A stretch of 64,000 nt of DNA from Paractinoplanes ovalisporus (GTDB lineage: Bacteria; Actinomycetota; Actinomycetes; Mycobacteriales; Micromonosporaceae): NCBI RefSeq assembly GCF_016834655.1, contig NZ_JAENHP010000033.1, positions 32,867 through 96,866 of the forward strand, read 5' to 3'. Positions 42,102-50,428 of the stretch are shown piece by piece (position 1 is the first letter of the stretch; every line of letters begins with the position of its first letter). Made by a program: the position numbers and the translations under genes. The notes under the pieces are model-generated. The model made no database searches. It saw only the letters and a list, made by a program, of their open reading frames with translations, and had not been told where the DNA came from.

Positions 42102-43127
42102 TCAACCTGCTTTGGACAGTCTGCGGGCGGCTTCCGCAGCGGCCGCGGCGCTCGGCGTGATGTTGTCGCGCCGGGCCGCGGCGAACACGTTGGTCAGCGT
42201 GTTGCCGATGCCGTCGAGCCGCGCTGTGACCTGCTCGGGGGTCTCGTGGTGCAGTTCGACGGCGGTCGCGCTGACGACTCCGCCCGCGCTGACCACGTAG
42301 TCGGGCGCCCACAGGATGCCGCGGGCCTGCAGCAGGTCGGCCGTCGCGGGGGAGTCCAGCTGGTTGTTCGCGGGTCCGGCCACGGCCGAGCAGCGCAGGG
42401 CGGCGACCGAGTCCGGGGTCAGCACACCGCCCAGAGCGGCCGGCACGACCACGTCGACGGCGGCGGACAGGCCCTCGTCGGGTGTGACCCAGGTGGCGCC
42501 GAGCTCGTCGGCCAGGGCGTGCTTCGAACGGTCGACGTCGGCCACGAGCAGCTTCGCGCCCGCCTCGGCGAGCAGCCGCGCGACCCGGCCCCCGACCCGG
42601 CCCAGGCCGAGAACGGCGAAGGAACGGCCCGCCGGCTCGGGCGAACCGAACCGGTCGGCGCACACGGCCCGCAAGGCGGCGACCGTTCCGGTGGCGGTGC
42701 CGGGGGAGGAGTCGCCGCTGCCACCGGCGGCTACCGGACGGCAGAAGACGTGCCGCGTACGGGAACCGATTGTCACCATGTCGTCCGGGCCGGTGCCGAC
42801 ATCGGGGCCGGTCGCGTAGATGCCGCCCAGCTCCTCGATGACCGTGCCGACGTCGTGCAGGGCGGCCTGCTTGCGGGAGTCGTCGAGCGGCGCGTCGAGG
42901 GCGACCACCGTCTTGCCGCCGCCGTTGGGCAGGCCGGCCAGGGCGCACTTGTCGGTCATGGCGGCGGACAGTCGCAGGGCGTCGGCCAGGCCGTCGCGCC
43001 AGTCCCGGTACACGGCCAGACGGCACCCGCCGAGAGCCTGGCCCAGGGCCGTCGAGTGCACGGCCACGACGATCGGCAGCCCGGACTCGGGACCGCGCCG
43101 GATGATGATCCGTTCATGCGAGAACAT
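42102..43127 (-). CDS. Glu/Leu/Phe/Val dehydrogenase family enzyme
   Basis: This 341-residue NAD-linked amino-acid dehydrogenase resembles leucine/valine/phenylalanine dehydrogenases. The catalytic and substrate lysines are in AAMTDKCALAGLPNGGGKTVV (the two K residues). The NAD motif is VLGLGRVGGRVARLL (about residue 171), and AGPANNQL is conserved. It deaminates branched or aromatic amino acids to keto acids. It is divergent from an Lrp/AsnC regulator, a common pairing for such catabolic enzymes. Confidence 0.92.
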   Translation of the reverse strand: MFSHERIIIRRGPESGLPIVVAVHSTALGQALGGCRLAVYRDWRDGLADALRLSAAMTDKCALAGLPNGGGKTVVALDAPLDDSRKQAALHDVGTVIEELGGIYATGPDVGTGPDDMVTIGSRTRHVFCRPVAAGGSGDSSPGTATGTVAALRAVCADRFGSPEPAGRSFAVLGLGRVGGRVARLLAEAGAKLLVADVDRSKHALADELGATWVTPDEGLSAAVDVVVPAALGGVLTPDSVAALRCSAVAGPANNQLDSPATADLLQARGILWAPDYVVSAGGVVSATAVELHHETPEQVTARLDGIGNTLTNVFAAARRDNITPSAAAAAEAARRLSKAG

Positions 43128-43206
43128 GGGGTGAAGCTAGGCGCTTGCCCAGCCGTTCAGGCGCCGCGCCGAATCTTGTTCGGCAACCGGCAGGAAAGGC
43201 GACCCC

Positions 43207-43680
43207 GTGGACGAAGTTGATTCGGCGATCGTGCGGGAATTGCAGGCGAACGCCCGGCAGACCAACCGCGACCTGGCCCGCGCGGTGGGCATCGCGCCGT
43301 CGACGTGCCTGGAACGCGTACGGCTGCTGCGCGACCGCGGAGTGATCACCGGTTATCACGCCGAGATCGACCTGGGCGCCCTCAACCGCCACGTCCAGGC
43401 GTTCCTGCACGTCCAGGTGCGCCCGATGAGCCGCGAGGTGATCGAGAACTTCAAGGCTTACGCGACCGGCCTGCCCGAGGTGCTGTCGGTGTTCGTGGTA
43501 GCCGGCGGCGACGACTTCCTGGTGCACGTGGGCGTTCCCAGCGTCGACGCGCTCCACTCGTTCCTGATGGACAAGTTCACCGGCCGCCGCGAGATCGTCG
43601 GTTTCCGAAGCTCAGTGATCTACCAGCACGCCCGCAACCGAGTCTTGGAGCCGATCAATTCACCGCCGCGCCAGGGGTAG
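43207..43680 (+). CDS. Lrp/AsnC family transcriptional regulator
   Basis: This 157-residue protein has an AsnC-type HTH (LQANARQTNRDLARAVGIAP, about residues 12-31) and a C-terminal RAM ligand-binding domain (VIENFKAYATGLPEVLSVFV). It is divergent from the amino-acid dehydrogenase gene with a 79-base spacer and probably senses its amino-acid substrate. GTG 43207 follows GGAAAGG. Confidence 0.94.
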   Translation: MDEVDSAIVRELQANARQTNRDLARAVGIAPSTCLERVRLLRDRGVITGYHAEIDLGALNRHVQAFLHVQVRPMSREVIENFKAYATGLPEVLSVFVVAGGDDFLVHVGVPSVDALHSFLMDKFTGRREIVGFRSSVIYQHARNRVLEPINSPPRQG

Positions 43681-43761
43681 CTGCTCCCACCCATGACCGC
43701 TCCCACCCATTACCGCTCCCACTCGTCACTGCTCCCACCCATTACTGCTCCTATCCATAAC
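43681..43761. repeat. 16-bp tandem array after the Lrp gene
   Basis: Five units of CNGCTCCCACCCATTAC, four of 16 bases and the first of 17, start directly after the stop codon. The remaining bases to 43871 contain a CCCCCACCCAACCCCCATTG stretch and GTGGATAACTC, without a recognisable gene or hairpin. Confidence 0.75.
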
Positions 43762-43871
43762 CCGCCCTACCAGGGGGACCCCCACCCAACCCCCATTGTT
43801 TCGTGACGAGGCGATCTTTGCGTGGGGGCCTGTGGACAACCGGGCAATGTGGATAACTCTCGCGGGCCGGC

Positions 43872-45695
43872 TCAGCTCGTTACCGTGTAGGTGCCTGGGG
43901 CGGGGACCCGTACGACGGTCCAGTCGCCCTGGCGGGTCAGGGTGGCGCCGCTGCCTACGGAGAGCCAGCGGTTCCAGCGGATTCGCACGGGTACGTCGCC
44001 GGCTGTGGGGGCCTCGAATGTCACGGAGGCTGCGTCCTGCCGTACGAGGGTGGCCGGCTCGGCGATCAAGGGACGAGGGTTGGTCACGGAGTAGAGGTGC
44101 CAGTCGGGGCTGGACCAGATCTCGGTCAGGTAGGGGAGCCCTGCCGTCACAAGGGCGGCCTCGGGGCGGCCCGACCAGGTCAACTCGGTGTCGGGGACGG
44201 CTACGAACTGGACGGCCAGCTCGTCCAGCCATGCGCGGTAGGTGTCGGCGGTCAGGGGTACGCCGGTGCCGGTTGCGCCGGGGATGGTGGTGAAGAAGAG
44301 CGGGTTGCGGTCGATGTCGGCCTGGCGCAGCCAACCGCGGGCCAATGGGATGTCGGCCATGTGGGCGGCTTCCCAGTAGTCGCGCGTGGCGGGGATCTCG
44401 ACTCGGCCGGTCAAGCGTTCCTGGGCCAGGCGGTCCAGGAGGGGGCGGAAGTAGGCGGCGTCGGCGGTCGGGTTGCCGATGTCGCGGATGTCGCCGGTCA
44501 CCACGGGGGGCTGCCACCAGCACGCCACGACCAGCAACGCCAGCACGGCCCAGATAGGTAGGGGCCGGGCGGTGGTCCGGTGCGGAGCGGTGGGTTCGGG
44601 GACCGGGTCGCCGGCCGTGATCGGAGCCGGGCTTCGCGGCTCGCGGGCGGAAACTGGCGACGCATGCGAGTCGGTCGAAGCTGACGACGTACGCGAGTCG
44701 GTCGAAACGGGCGACGGGCGAGAGTCGGTCGAAACAGGTGGCGAATGAGGGTCGGCCGAAACTGGCGACGTATGCGAGTCGGCCGAAACTGGCGTCGTAC
44801 GTGGGTCGGCTGAAACAGGAGACGTATGCGAGTCGGCGGAAACTGGTGCCGTACGGGAAAAGCGGGGGAGAGCGGCGTAAGCGGCCAGCAGCGGCAGGGT
44901 GAACATCACGGCCAGGCGGGTGGCGTTGAGGCCCACGGGTGTGTGGATCAACGCGGCGGCCAGAACCCCCAGCGCGGACAACACGGCGCCGATGCGGACG
45001 GGGCGGCGGGGGACCAGGAGGGCCACCGCGAGGCTGGCGACCACTGCCTTCACGGTGTCGGTGCGGCTGATGTTCATCCAGCCGCCGTCGCCGAAGAGCA
45101 GGGCGCTGAGCGCGAGGGGGAGCGCGGCCGGCACGGCGATCAGCAGACCGGCGCGACGGGACTTGCGGGACACGGCGAGGGCCACGCCGGCCAGGCCCAG
45201 GAAGAGGGCGGCGACGGGGCTGGTGGCGGCGGCCGGCACGGTCAACAGCGGCGCGAGCCAGGTGCGGTGACGGGTGGTCAGGGCGACCAGCGCGGCCAGG
45301 GCCAGGGCGACCCCGAGGCCGTACGTCACCCGCCCGCTCACCAGGTTTCCGGCTATGCCGACCGTTCCCACGACGGCGCCCAGCCACGGGCGAGGGGCGG
45401 CGGTCCGGCGCAGCAGCAGGGCGAACAGGACCGCGGCGGCCAGCAGGGACAGGGCGCCGGTCAGGCGTACGCCCAGGAGCGCCATTACGGGCTGTGAGAT
45501 CAGGCTGTAGCCGAGCTGGTCCACGCCGGCGTACCAGCGCAGGTCCATGGGGGTGTAGCCGTGCGTGGCGAAGAAGTCGGCCCGGGCCTGCTGAGCGGCC
45601 AGGTCGGAGCCCATCGGCGGGAGCAGCAGGTAGGCGACGCCGAGGGCCGCCGCGAGGGCGGCGGTGATGCATTCCAGCCGGTGCCGAGCCCACAC
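43872..45695 (-). CDS. Polytopic membrane protein with repeat linker and extracellular domain
   Basis: This 607-residue protein has about nine N-terminal hydrophobic segments up to residue ~270. A linker at about 278-348 is made of ten-residue repeats like PVSADSHTS. One more helix follows (IWAVLALLVVACWWQP), then an extracytoplasmic C-terminal region of about 210 residues. The architecture is that of GT-C glycosyltransferases or related polyprenyl-sugar enzymes, and MptB- and GT87-like genes are divergent neighbours. GTG 45695 (after TAGGGT) is the chosen start; upstream starts would overlap the neighbour. The function is inferred only from context. Confidence 0.7.
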   Translation of the reverse strand: MWARHRLECITAALAAALGVAYLLLPPMGSDLAAQQARADFFATHGYTPMDLRWYAGVDQLGYSLISQPVMALLGVRLTGALSLLAAAVLFALLLRRTAAPRPWLGAVVGTVGIAGNLVSGRVTYGLGVALALAALVALTTRHRTWLAPLLTVPAAATSPVAALFLGLAGVALAVSRKSRRAGLLIAVPAALPLALSALLFGDGGWMNISRTDTVKAVVASLAVALLVPRRPVRIGAVLSALGVLAAALIHTPVGLNATRLAVMFTLPLLAAYAALPRFSRTAPVSADSHTSPVSADPRTTPVSADSHTSPVSADPHSPPVSTDSRPSPVSTDSRTSSASTDSHASPVSAREPRSPAPITAGDPVPEPTAPHRTTARPLPIWAVLALLVVACWWQPPVVTGDIRDIGNPTADAAYFRPLLDRLAQERLTGRVEIPATRDYWEAAHMADIPLARGWLRQADIDRNPLFFTTIPGATGTGVPLTADTYRAWLDELAVQFVAVPDTELTWSGRPEAALVTAGLPYLTEIWSSPDWHLYSVTNPRPLIAEPATLVRQDAASVTFEAPTAGDVPVRIRWNRWLSVGSGATLTRQGDWTVVRVPAPGTYTVTS

Positions 45696-45735
45696 GCGCA
45701 CAGACCCTACCGGTACGCACGGTAGTGTGCTCGCC

Positions 45736-47253
45736 ATGCCCCGCCCCGCTCTCGTCCGCTATGGGGGCCTGGCCGGCAGCGCCTCGCTCGCGGTGGCCGC
45801 CTGGCTCGGCGGTGCGACCGATCCGTGGCAGCCGACGGTCACGCCTAGCACGATCTTCGCGGGGGACGACGGGATTCTGCTGCCGGTCGCGTGGCTGGCC
45901 GGCACGGGGCTGCTGATCGCGGCGTGGGTGGCCGGCGTCCGGCTCGAGAAGACCGCGCGCTGGGCCTGTGTCACGGCGGCGCTGTGGATGTTGCCGCTGG
46001 TCGCGTTCCTGCCGCTGGGCAGCTACGACGCTTACTCGTACGCGTGTCAGGGCTGGCAGCAGAGTGCGGGCCTCGACCCGTACGCGGGTGGGGTCGACGT
46101 TCTGGGTTGTCCCTGGGCCGACGCCGTGGCGCCGACCTGGCGTGATGCCCCGGCGCCCTACGGCCCTCTGTTCCTGGTGCTGGCGGGGATCGCGGCCAAG
46201 GCCACGGGAAGTCTCGCCGGCACGCTCGTCGGGCTGCGGGTGATCGCGCTGCTCGGGGTCGGGCTGATCGCGGTGGCGCTGCCGGTGCTGGCCCGGCGGG
46301 GCAACGTTCCACTGGGGCGGGCGGTGTGGCTGGCGCTGGCCTGCCCGCTGGTGCCGATCCACCTGATCTCGGGGGCGCACAACGACGCGCTGATGGTCGG
46401 GCTGCTGGTCGCGGGGCTGGCGGTCGCCGTCGTCCGGAAGGGATGGGCGGCCGGGCTCGCGGTGGGGGTGCTGCTGGGGCTGGCGGTCGCGGTGAAGGCG
46501 ACGGCCGTGGTGGTGGCGCCGTTCGCGCTGCTGCTCCTGCTCGACCGGCGGATCCGCTCTGGGGAGAACGGCATAACCGGGGGCGACCGGCCTGTGGCCA
46601 ACCCCGCGGTTTTGTCGGAGGGAAGGCGTAACGTCGGGCCTCTCCCTGGGCGGGCGGGGGAGGTGGTGGCGAACGCTACGGCGCTGGTCGGGGGCCTGCT
46701 TCTCGCGCTGGCGGCGGTCTCAGCGGTCAGCGGGCGCGGTTTCGGCTGGGTGACCGCCCTCAGCGGCAGCGGCGTCTCGGTGCAGTGGACCTCGCTGCCC
46801 ACCGCCCTCGGCATGACGATCGACCTGATCGGCCCGGACGCGGTTCCCGTCACCCGCGTCCTCGGCATCGTCGCGCTGGCCGGCGTGCTGATCTCCCTCT
46901 GGTGGACGGCTCGGAACAAGAACCCGCTGCTCTACGCCGGCTACGCCCTGGCCGCGACCGTGCTGCTCGCGCCGGTCTTCCACCCCTGGTACGCGCTCTG
47001 GCCGCTCCCGATCCTGGCCGCCACCCTGCACGACCGCCTTAGGTGGCTGGTTGTCCCGTGCGCGGTCGCGGCCGCCCTCTGTCTGCCCGACGGCTACAAC
47101 CTGGCCCTGGCCGTGAAGGCCCAGGGCGCCGTCGCCATGACAGCGTTCATCCTTTATTTAGCGTGGAAATCGGTTGATGAAGCGAAAAATCGGACTGCTG
47201 AGCGCCGCCGGGCTGATCACGATCCTGATCGTCTATCTCGCCGAGACGCGTAA
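45736..47253 (+). CDS. mptB: Polyprenol-phosphate-mannose alpha-1,6-mannosyltransferase, MptB-like
   Basis: This 505-residue GT-C membrane protein has the MptA/MptB hallmarks: LGSYDAYSYACQGWQQSAGLDPY with the loop aspartate, WRDAPAPYGPLFLVLAG, and HNDALMVGLL later. About 12 membrane helices. It adds mannose from polyprenyl phosphate to lipomannan-type glycolipids. TAGTGT upstream and no Shine-Dalgarno suggest a leaderless start at ATG 45736. The next gene overlaps its end by 77 bases. Confidence 0.85.
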   Translation: MPRPALVRYGGLAGSASLAVAAWLGGATDPWQPTVTPSTIFAGDDGILLPVAWLAGTGLLIAAWVAGVRLEKTARWACVTAALWMLPLVAFLPLGSYDAYSYACQGWQQSAGLDPYAGGVDVLGCPWADAVAPTWRDAPAPYGPLFLVLAGIAAKATGSLAGTLVGLRVIALLGVGLIAVALPVLARRGNVPLGRAVWLALACPLVPIHLISGAHNDALMVGLLVAGLAVAVVRKGWAAGLAVGVLLGLAVAVKATAVVVAPFALLLLLDRRIRSGENGITGGDRPVANPAVLSEGRRNVGPLPGRAGEVVANATALVGGLLLALAAVSAVSGRGFGWVTALSGSGVSVQWTSLPTALGMTIDLIGPDAVPVTRVLGIVALAGVLISLWWTARNKNPLLYAGYALAATVLLAPVFHPWYALWPLPILAATLHDRLRWLVVPCAVAAALCLPDGYNLALAVKAQGAVAMTAFILYLAWKSVDEAKNRTAERRRADHDPDRLSRRDA

Positions 47254-48319
47254 CGGCTACTTCGACTCCAAGGTCTATTACGGGGCGATCCAGTACTGGT
47301 TCCACGGCGACGGCGGCATGGTCTACGACTGGCTGCGGCCCGGGACCCCGTACGGCTTCACCTATCCGCCCTTTGCGGGCCTGGTCATGGCGCCCATGGC
47401 GGTTCTGCCGTTCGGGGCGGTGGTCGTCCTCGCGGTCGTCGCCACGGTTCTCACCACCGCCCTGCTCACGTGGTGGCTGGCCGGAGACCTGATCCGGCGT
47501 AGAGGGTGGACGGTCTGGTTCGCGTACGGGATCGCGGTCTGTCTGGCCCTCTCGTTCGAGCCGGTCCGCGAGACGATCACGTTCGGTCAGGTCAACACGC
47601 TGCTGCTCACGCTCGTGGCCGGGGACCTGCTGTTCGGGCTGTCGCGTGGCCGCAAGTGGGCCGGCGTCGGCATCGGCCTGGCCACCGCGATCAAGCTCAC
47701 GCCGGGCATCTTCATCGTCTATCTGCTCGTGACCCGTCGCTGGCGGGCCGCCGCCACCGCCAGTGGCACCGCGGCCGGCGCCACCCTGCTCGCCGCCGCG
47801 ATCTTCCCGGACGAGTCCCGCGAGTTCTGGACGTCGGCGCTGTGGGACACCAACCGGGTCGGCGTGCTGTCCTATTTGTCCAACCAGTCCGAGCGGGGTT
47901 TCCTGGCCCGCCTGCCCATCCCGCAGGTCGAGGCCAAGGTGTGGATGGTCTGCGTACTGCTGACGCTGGTGTTCTGGGCGTGGCGGGTGGCCAAGGCGCC
48001 GGACGACATCGTGGGCGGGCTGGCGCTGACCGGCATCGTCGGCTGCCTGATCAGTCCGGTCACGTGGATCCACCACTGCGTCTGGCTGCTGCCGGCGATC
48101 ATCCGGTGTATCGAGACCAACCGGAAAGCGCTGGGAATCAGTGCGTACGTGGTCATGACCAGCCGCCTCACCTGGCTGTGGGAAAAACGCCCGCGCCCGC
48201 CGCTGGAGCTCATCGGCGGCAACCTCTATGTCTGGTTCAGCCTGGCCCTGCTGATCTGGACACCCATCGGCACCCGTCGTTCAGCGGAAGTCCACGAGGA
48301 GGACAAGATCCTCACGTAG
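47177..48319 (+). CDS. GT87/DUF2029-type mannosyltransferase
   Basis: This 380-residue polytopic protein has the GT87 features: RNGYFDSKVYYGAIQYWF with an acidic loop residue, PPFAGLVMAPMAVLPFG, GQVNTLLLTLVAGDLL, KLTPGIFIVYLL and SPVTWIHHCVWLLP. PimE and arabinan-type mannosyltransferases of mycobacteria belong here. ATG 47177 lies inside the mptB reading frame (77-base overlap; TTG 47174 is an alternative), so translation is coupled. It probably extends the same glycolipid. Confidence 0.87.
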   Translation: MKRKIGLLSAAGLITILIVYLAETRNGYFDSKVYYGAIQYWFHGDGGMVYDWLRPGTPYGFTYPPFAGLVMAPMAVLPFGAVVVLAVVATVLTTALLTWWLAGDLIRRRGWTVWFAYGIAVCLALSFEPVRETITFGQVNTLLLTLVAGDLLFGLSRGRKWAGVGIGLATAIKLTPGIFIVYLLVTRRWRAAATASGTAAGATLLAAAIFPDESREFWTSALWDTNRVGVLSYLSNQSERGFLARLPIPQVEAKVWMVCVLLTLVFWAWRVAKAPDDIVGGLALTGIVGCLISPVTWIHHCVWLLPAIIRCIETNRKALGISAYVVMTSRLTWLWEKRPRPPLELIGGNLYVWFSLALLIWTPIGTRRSAEVHEEDKILT

Positions 48320-48328
48320 TCAGAGCGC

Positions 48329-50428
48329 ATGCGTAAACGCTCGGCAATCGCCCTGATCGGGCTGGCCGCGACCTTTGTCGCGACGCCGGCCGCGGCTCAT
48401 CAGAAGCCAACGGAGTTCAAGCGACTCTCCACCTTCCCCGCATATCTGAACTCGTCGATCGACGACACGGCCGCCGCCGAGATCTCCACCGTCACCGAGG
48501 ACGGCCGCACGGTCGTCTACACCGACAGCCCGGGCCAGCGCCTCGGGTTCGTCGACATCACCGACCCGGGCAAGCCCAAGCCCGCCGGCACGCTGGCCCT
48601 CGACGGCGAGCCGACCTCGGTCGCGCACCTGGGCCGTCTGCTGCTGGCCGGCGTCAACACCAGCGAGAGCTTCGTCAACCCGTCCGGCAAGCTGGTCGTC
48701 ATCGACGACCGCAGCCGCAAGGTGGTCCGCACGATCGACCTGGGCGGCCAGCCCGACTCGGTCGCGGTGGCGCCCAGCGGCCGCTACATCGCGGTGGCGA
48801 TCGAGAACGAGCGCGACGAGGACGTCAACGACGGCGCGATCCCGCAGCTGCCCGCCGGTTACCTGTCAGTGATCGACACGCGGACGTGGAAGGCCTCGAA
48901 GGTCGACCTCACCGGTCTCGCCGCGATCGGCCCGGCCGACCCCGAGCCCGAGTACGTCAGCGTCAACTCGCGCGACGAGGCGGTCGTCTCCCTGCAGGAG
49001 AACAACCACATCGCGATCGTGTCGCTGGCCTCGAAGAAGGTCGTCAAGCACTTCCCGGCCGGCACGGTCACGGTCGACAAGGTCGACACCAAGGACGACG
49101 ACACCATCACGCTGGACGGCTCGATCACCGCCAAGCGGGAGCCCGACGGCGTCACCTGGATCAACGACTCGATGTTCGCCGCCGCCAACGAGGGCGACTG
49201 GCAGGGCGGCACCCGCGGCTGGACGATCTTCTCGCGGGACGGCAAGGTCGTCTGGGACGCCGGCAACACGCTCGAGCACATCGCCGTCCAGCACGGCCTC
49301 TACCCGGACAAGCGCTCCGACGCCAAGGGCATCGAGGTCGAGAACGTCGCGTTCGCCACGATCGGCCGTACGCCGTACGTCTTCGTCAACTCGGAGCGCG
49401 GCAACTTCACCGCCGTCTACGACGTGTCGAACCCGTGGAAGCCTAAGTTCCAGCAGATCCTCCCGACCGTGAACGCGCCCGAGGGCGTGGTCGCGGTGCC
49501 GTCGCGCGGCCTGGTCGTGGTCTCCAGCGAGGAGGAGAACCCGGACGCCAACATCCGCGGCTCGGTGCAGGTCTTCGGCATCGGCCACGGCCAGTTCCCG
49601 TCGATCGTCTCGGACGACCGGATCCCGTTCGGCACGCTGTCGGCGCTCTCCGCTGTTCCAGGCAAGCGCTCACAGCTGGTCTCGGTCACCGACTCGGCCT
49701 ACACCCCGACCCGGATTCTGACGATCGACACCGCCCAGCGGCCGGCCGAGATCGAGCGGCAGCTGACCGTCACCAAGGACGGCAAGCCGGTCGGGTACGA
49801 CGCCGAGGGCATCGTGGCACGCAAGGCGGGCGGCTACTGGCTCGCGAGTGAAGCGCCCGATCTGCTGGTGCGGTTGGACGAGAAGGGCCGGGTCCAGCAG
49901 GAGATCACCCTGCCCGCCGACATCGCCGCGGCCGTCACCACGAACGGCTTCGAAGGGGTGGCCGAGACCAACGGCGCGGTGTGGGTCGCGATCCAGCGCC
50001 CGATCAAGACCGACCCCCAGAACGTCGTACGGATCGGGAAGCTCGATCTGAAGACCGGCGCGTGGTCGTGGCTGCTCTACCCGCTCGACACCGCCCCGAT
50101 CGGCTGGACCGGCCTGTCCGAGATCGTCGCGGTCGACGGCAACACGTTCGCCGTGATCGAGCGGGACAACCAGCGCGGCCCGCAAGCGTCGATCAAGAAG
50201 GTGTACGCGTTCGACACCCCGGCCGGCTGGACCGGCACCCCGACCGTGCGGAAGAAGCTCGTCAAGGACCTGCTGCCGCTGCTCAAGGCCGACAACGGCT
50301 GGGTGCAGGACAAGGTCGAGGGCCTCGCGATCGGCGGCGACGGGCAGACGTACGCCGTCACCGACAACGACGCCATCGACGACGCCACCGGTGAGACCGT
50401 CTTCCTCCGCCTGGGACGCCTCCTCTAA
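48329..50428 (+). CDS. Secreted beta-propeller, phytase-like esterase domain protein
   Basis: This 699-residue protein has a Sec signal peptide (RKRSAIALIGLAATFVATPA, cleavage near residue 23). Beta-propeller repeats fill the first part (SGKLVVIDDRSRKVVRTIDL, VYDVSNPWKP). A C-terminal phytase-like domain covers about residues 480-699 (YDAEGIVARKAGGYWLASEAPD, then FEGVAE and the NGWVQDKVEGLAI region). Such proteins are alkaline-phytase- or esterase-like, exported, often calcium-binding. Substrate not certain. It follows the GT87 gene by nine bases, so it belongs to the same unit, and ends convergent with the SARP gene (four-base overlap). Confidence 0.82.
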   Translation: MRKRSAIALIGLAATFVATPAAAHQKPTEFKRLSTFPAYLNSSIDDTAAAEISTVTEDGRTVVYTDSPGQRLGFVDITDPGKPKPAGTLALDGEPTSVAHLGRLLLAGVNTSESFVNPSGKLVVIDDRSRKVVRTIDLGGQPDSVAVAPSGRYIAVAIENERDEDVNDGAIPQLPAGYLSVIDTRTWKASKVDLTGLAAIGPADPEPEYVSVNSRDEAVVSLQENNHIAIVSLASKKVVKHFPAGTVTVDKVDTKDDDTITLDGSITAKREPDGVTWINDSMFAAANEGDWQGGTRGWTIFSRDGKVVWDAGNTLEHIAVQHGLYPDKRSDAKGIEVENVAFATIGRTPYVFVNSERGNFTAVYDVSNPWKPKFQQILPTVNAPEGVVAVPSRGLVVVSSEEENPDANIRGSVQVFGIGHGQFPSIVSDDRIPFGTLSALSAVPGKRSQLVSVTDSAYTPTRILTIDTAQRPAEIERQLTVTKDGKPVGYDAEGIVARKAGGYWLASEAPDLLVRLDEKGRVQQEITLPADIAAAVTTNGFEGVAETNGAVWVAIQRPIKTDPQNVVRIGKLDLKTGAWSWLLYPLDTAPIGWTGLSEIVAVDGNTFAVIERDNQRGPQASIKKVYAFDTPAGWTGTPTVRKKLVKDLLPLLKADNGWVQDKVEGLAIGGDGQTYAVTDNDAIDDATGETVFLRLGRLL

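Noticed and set aside
43681..43761. Possible CRISPR or iteron cluster
   Set aside because: A simple 16-bp tandem array directly after a stop codon. No replication gene or spacer structure is nearby.
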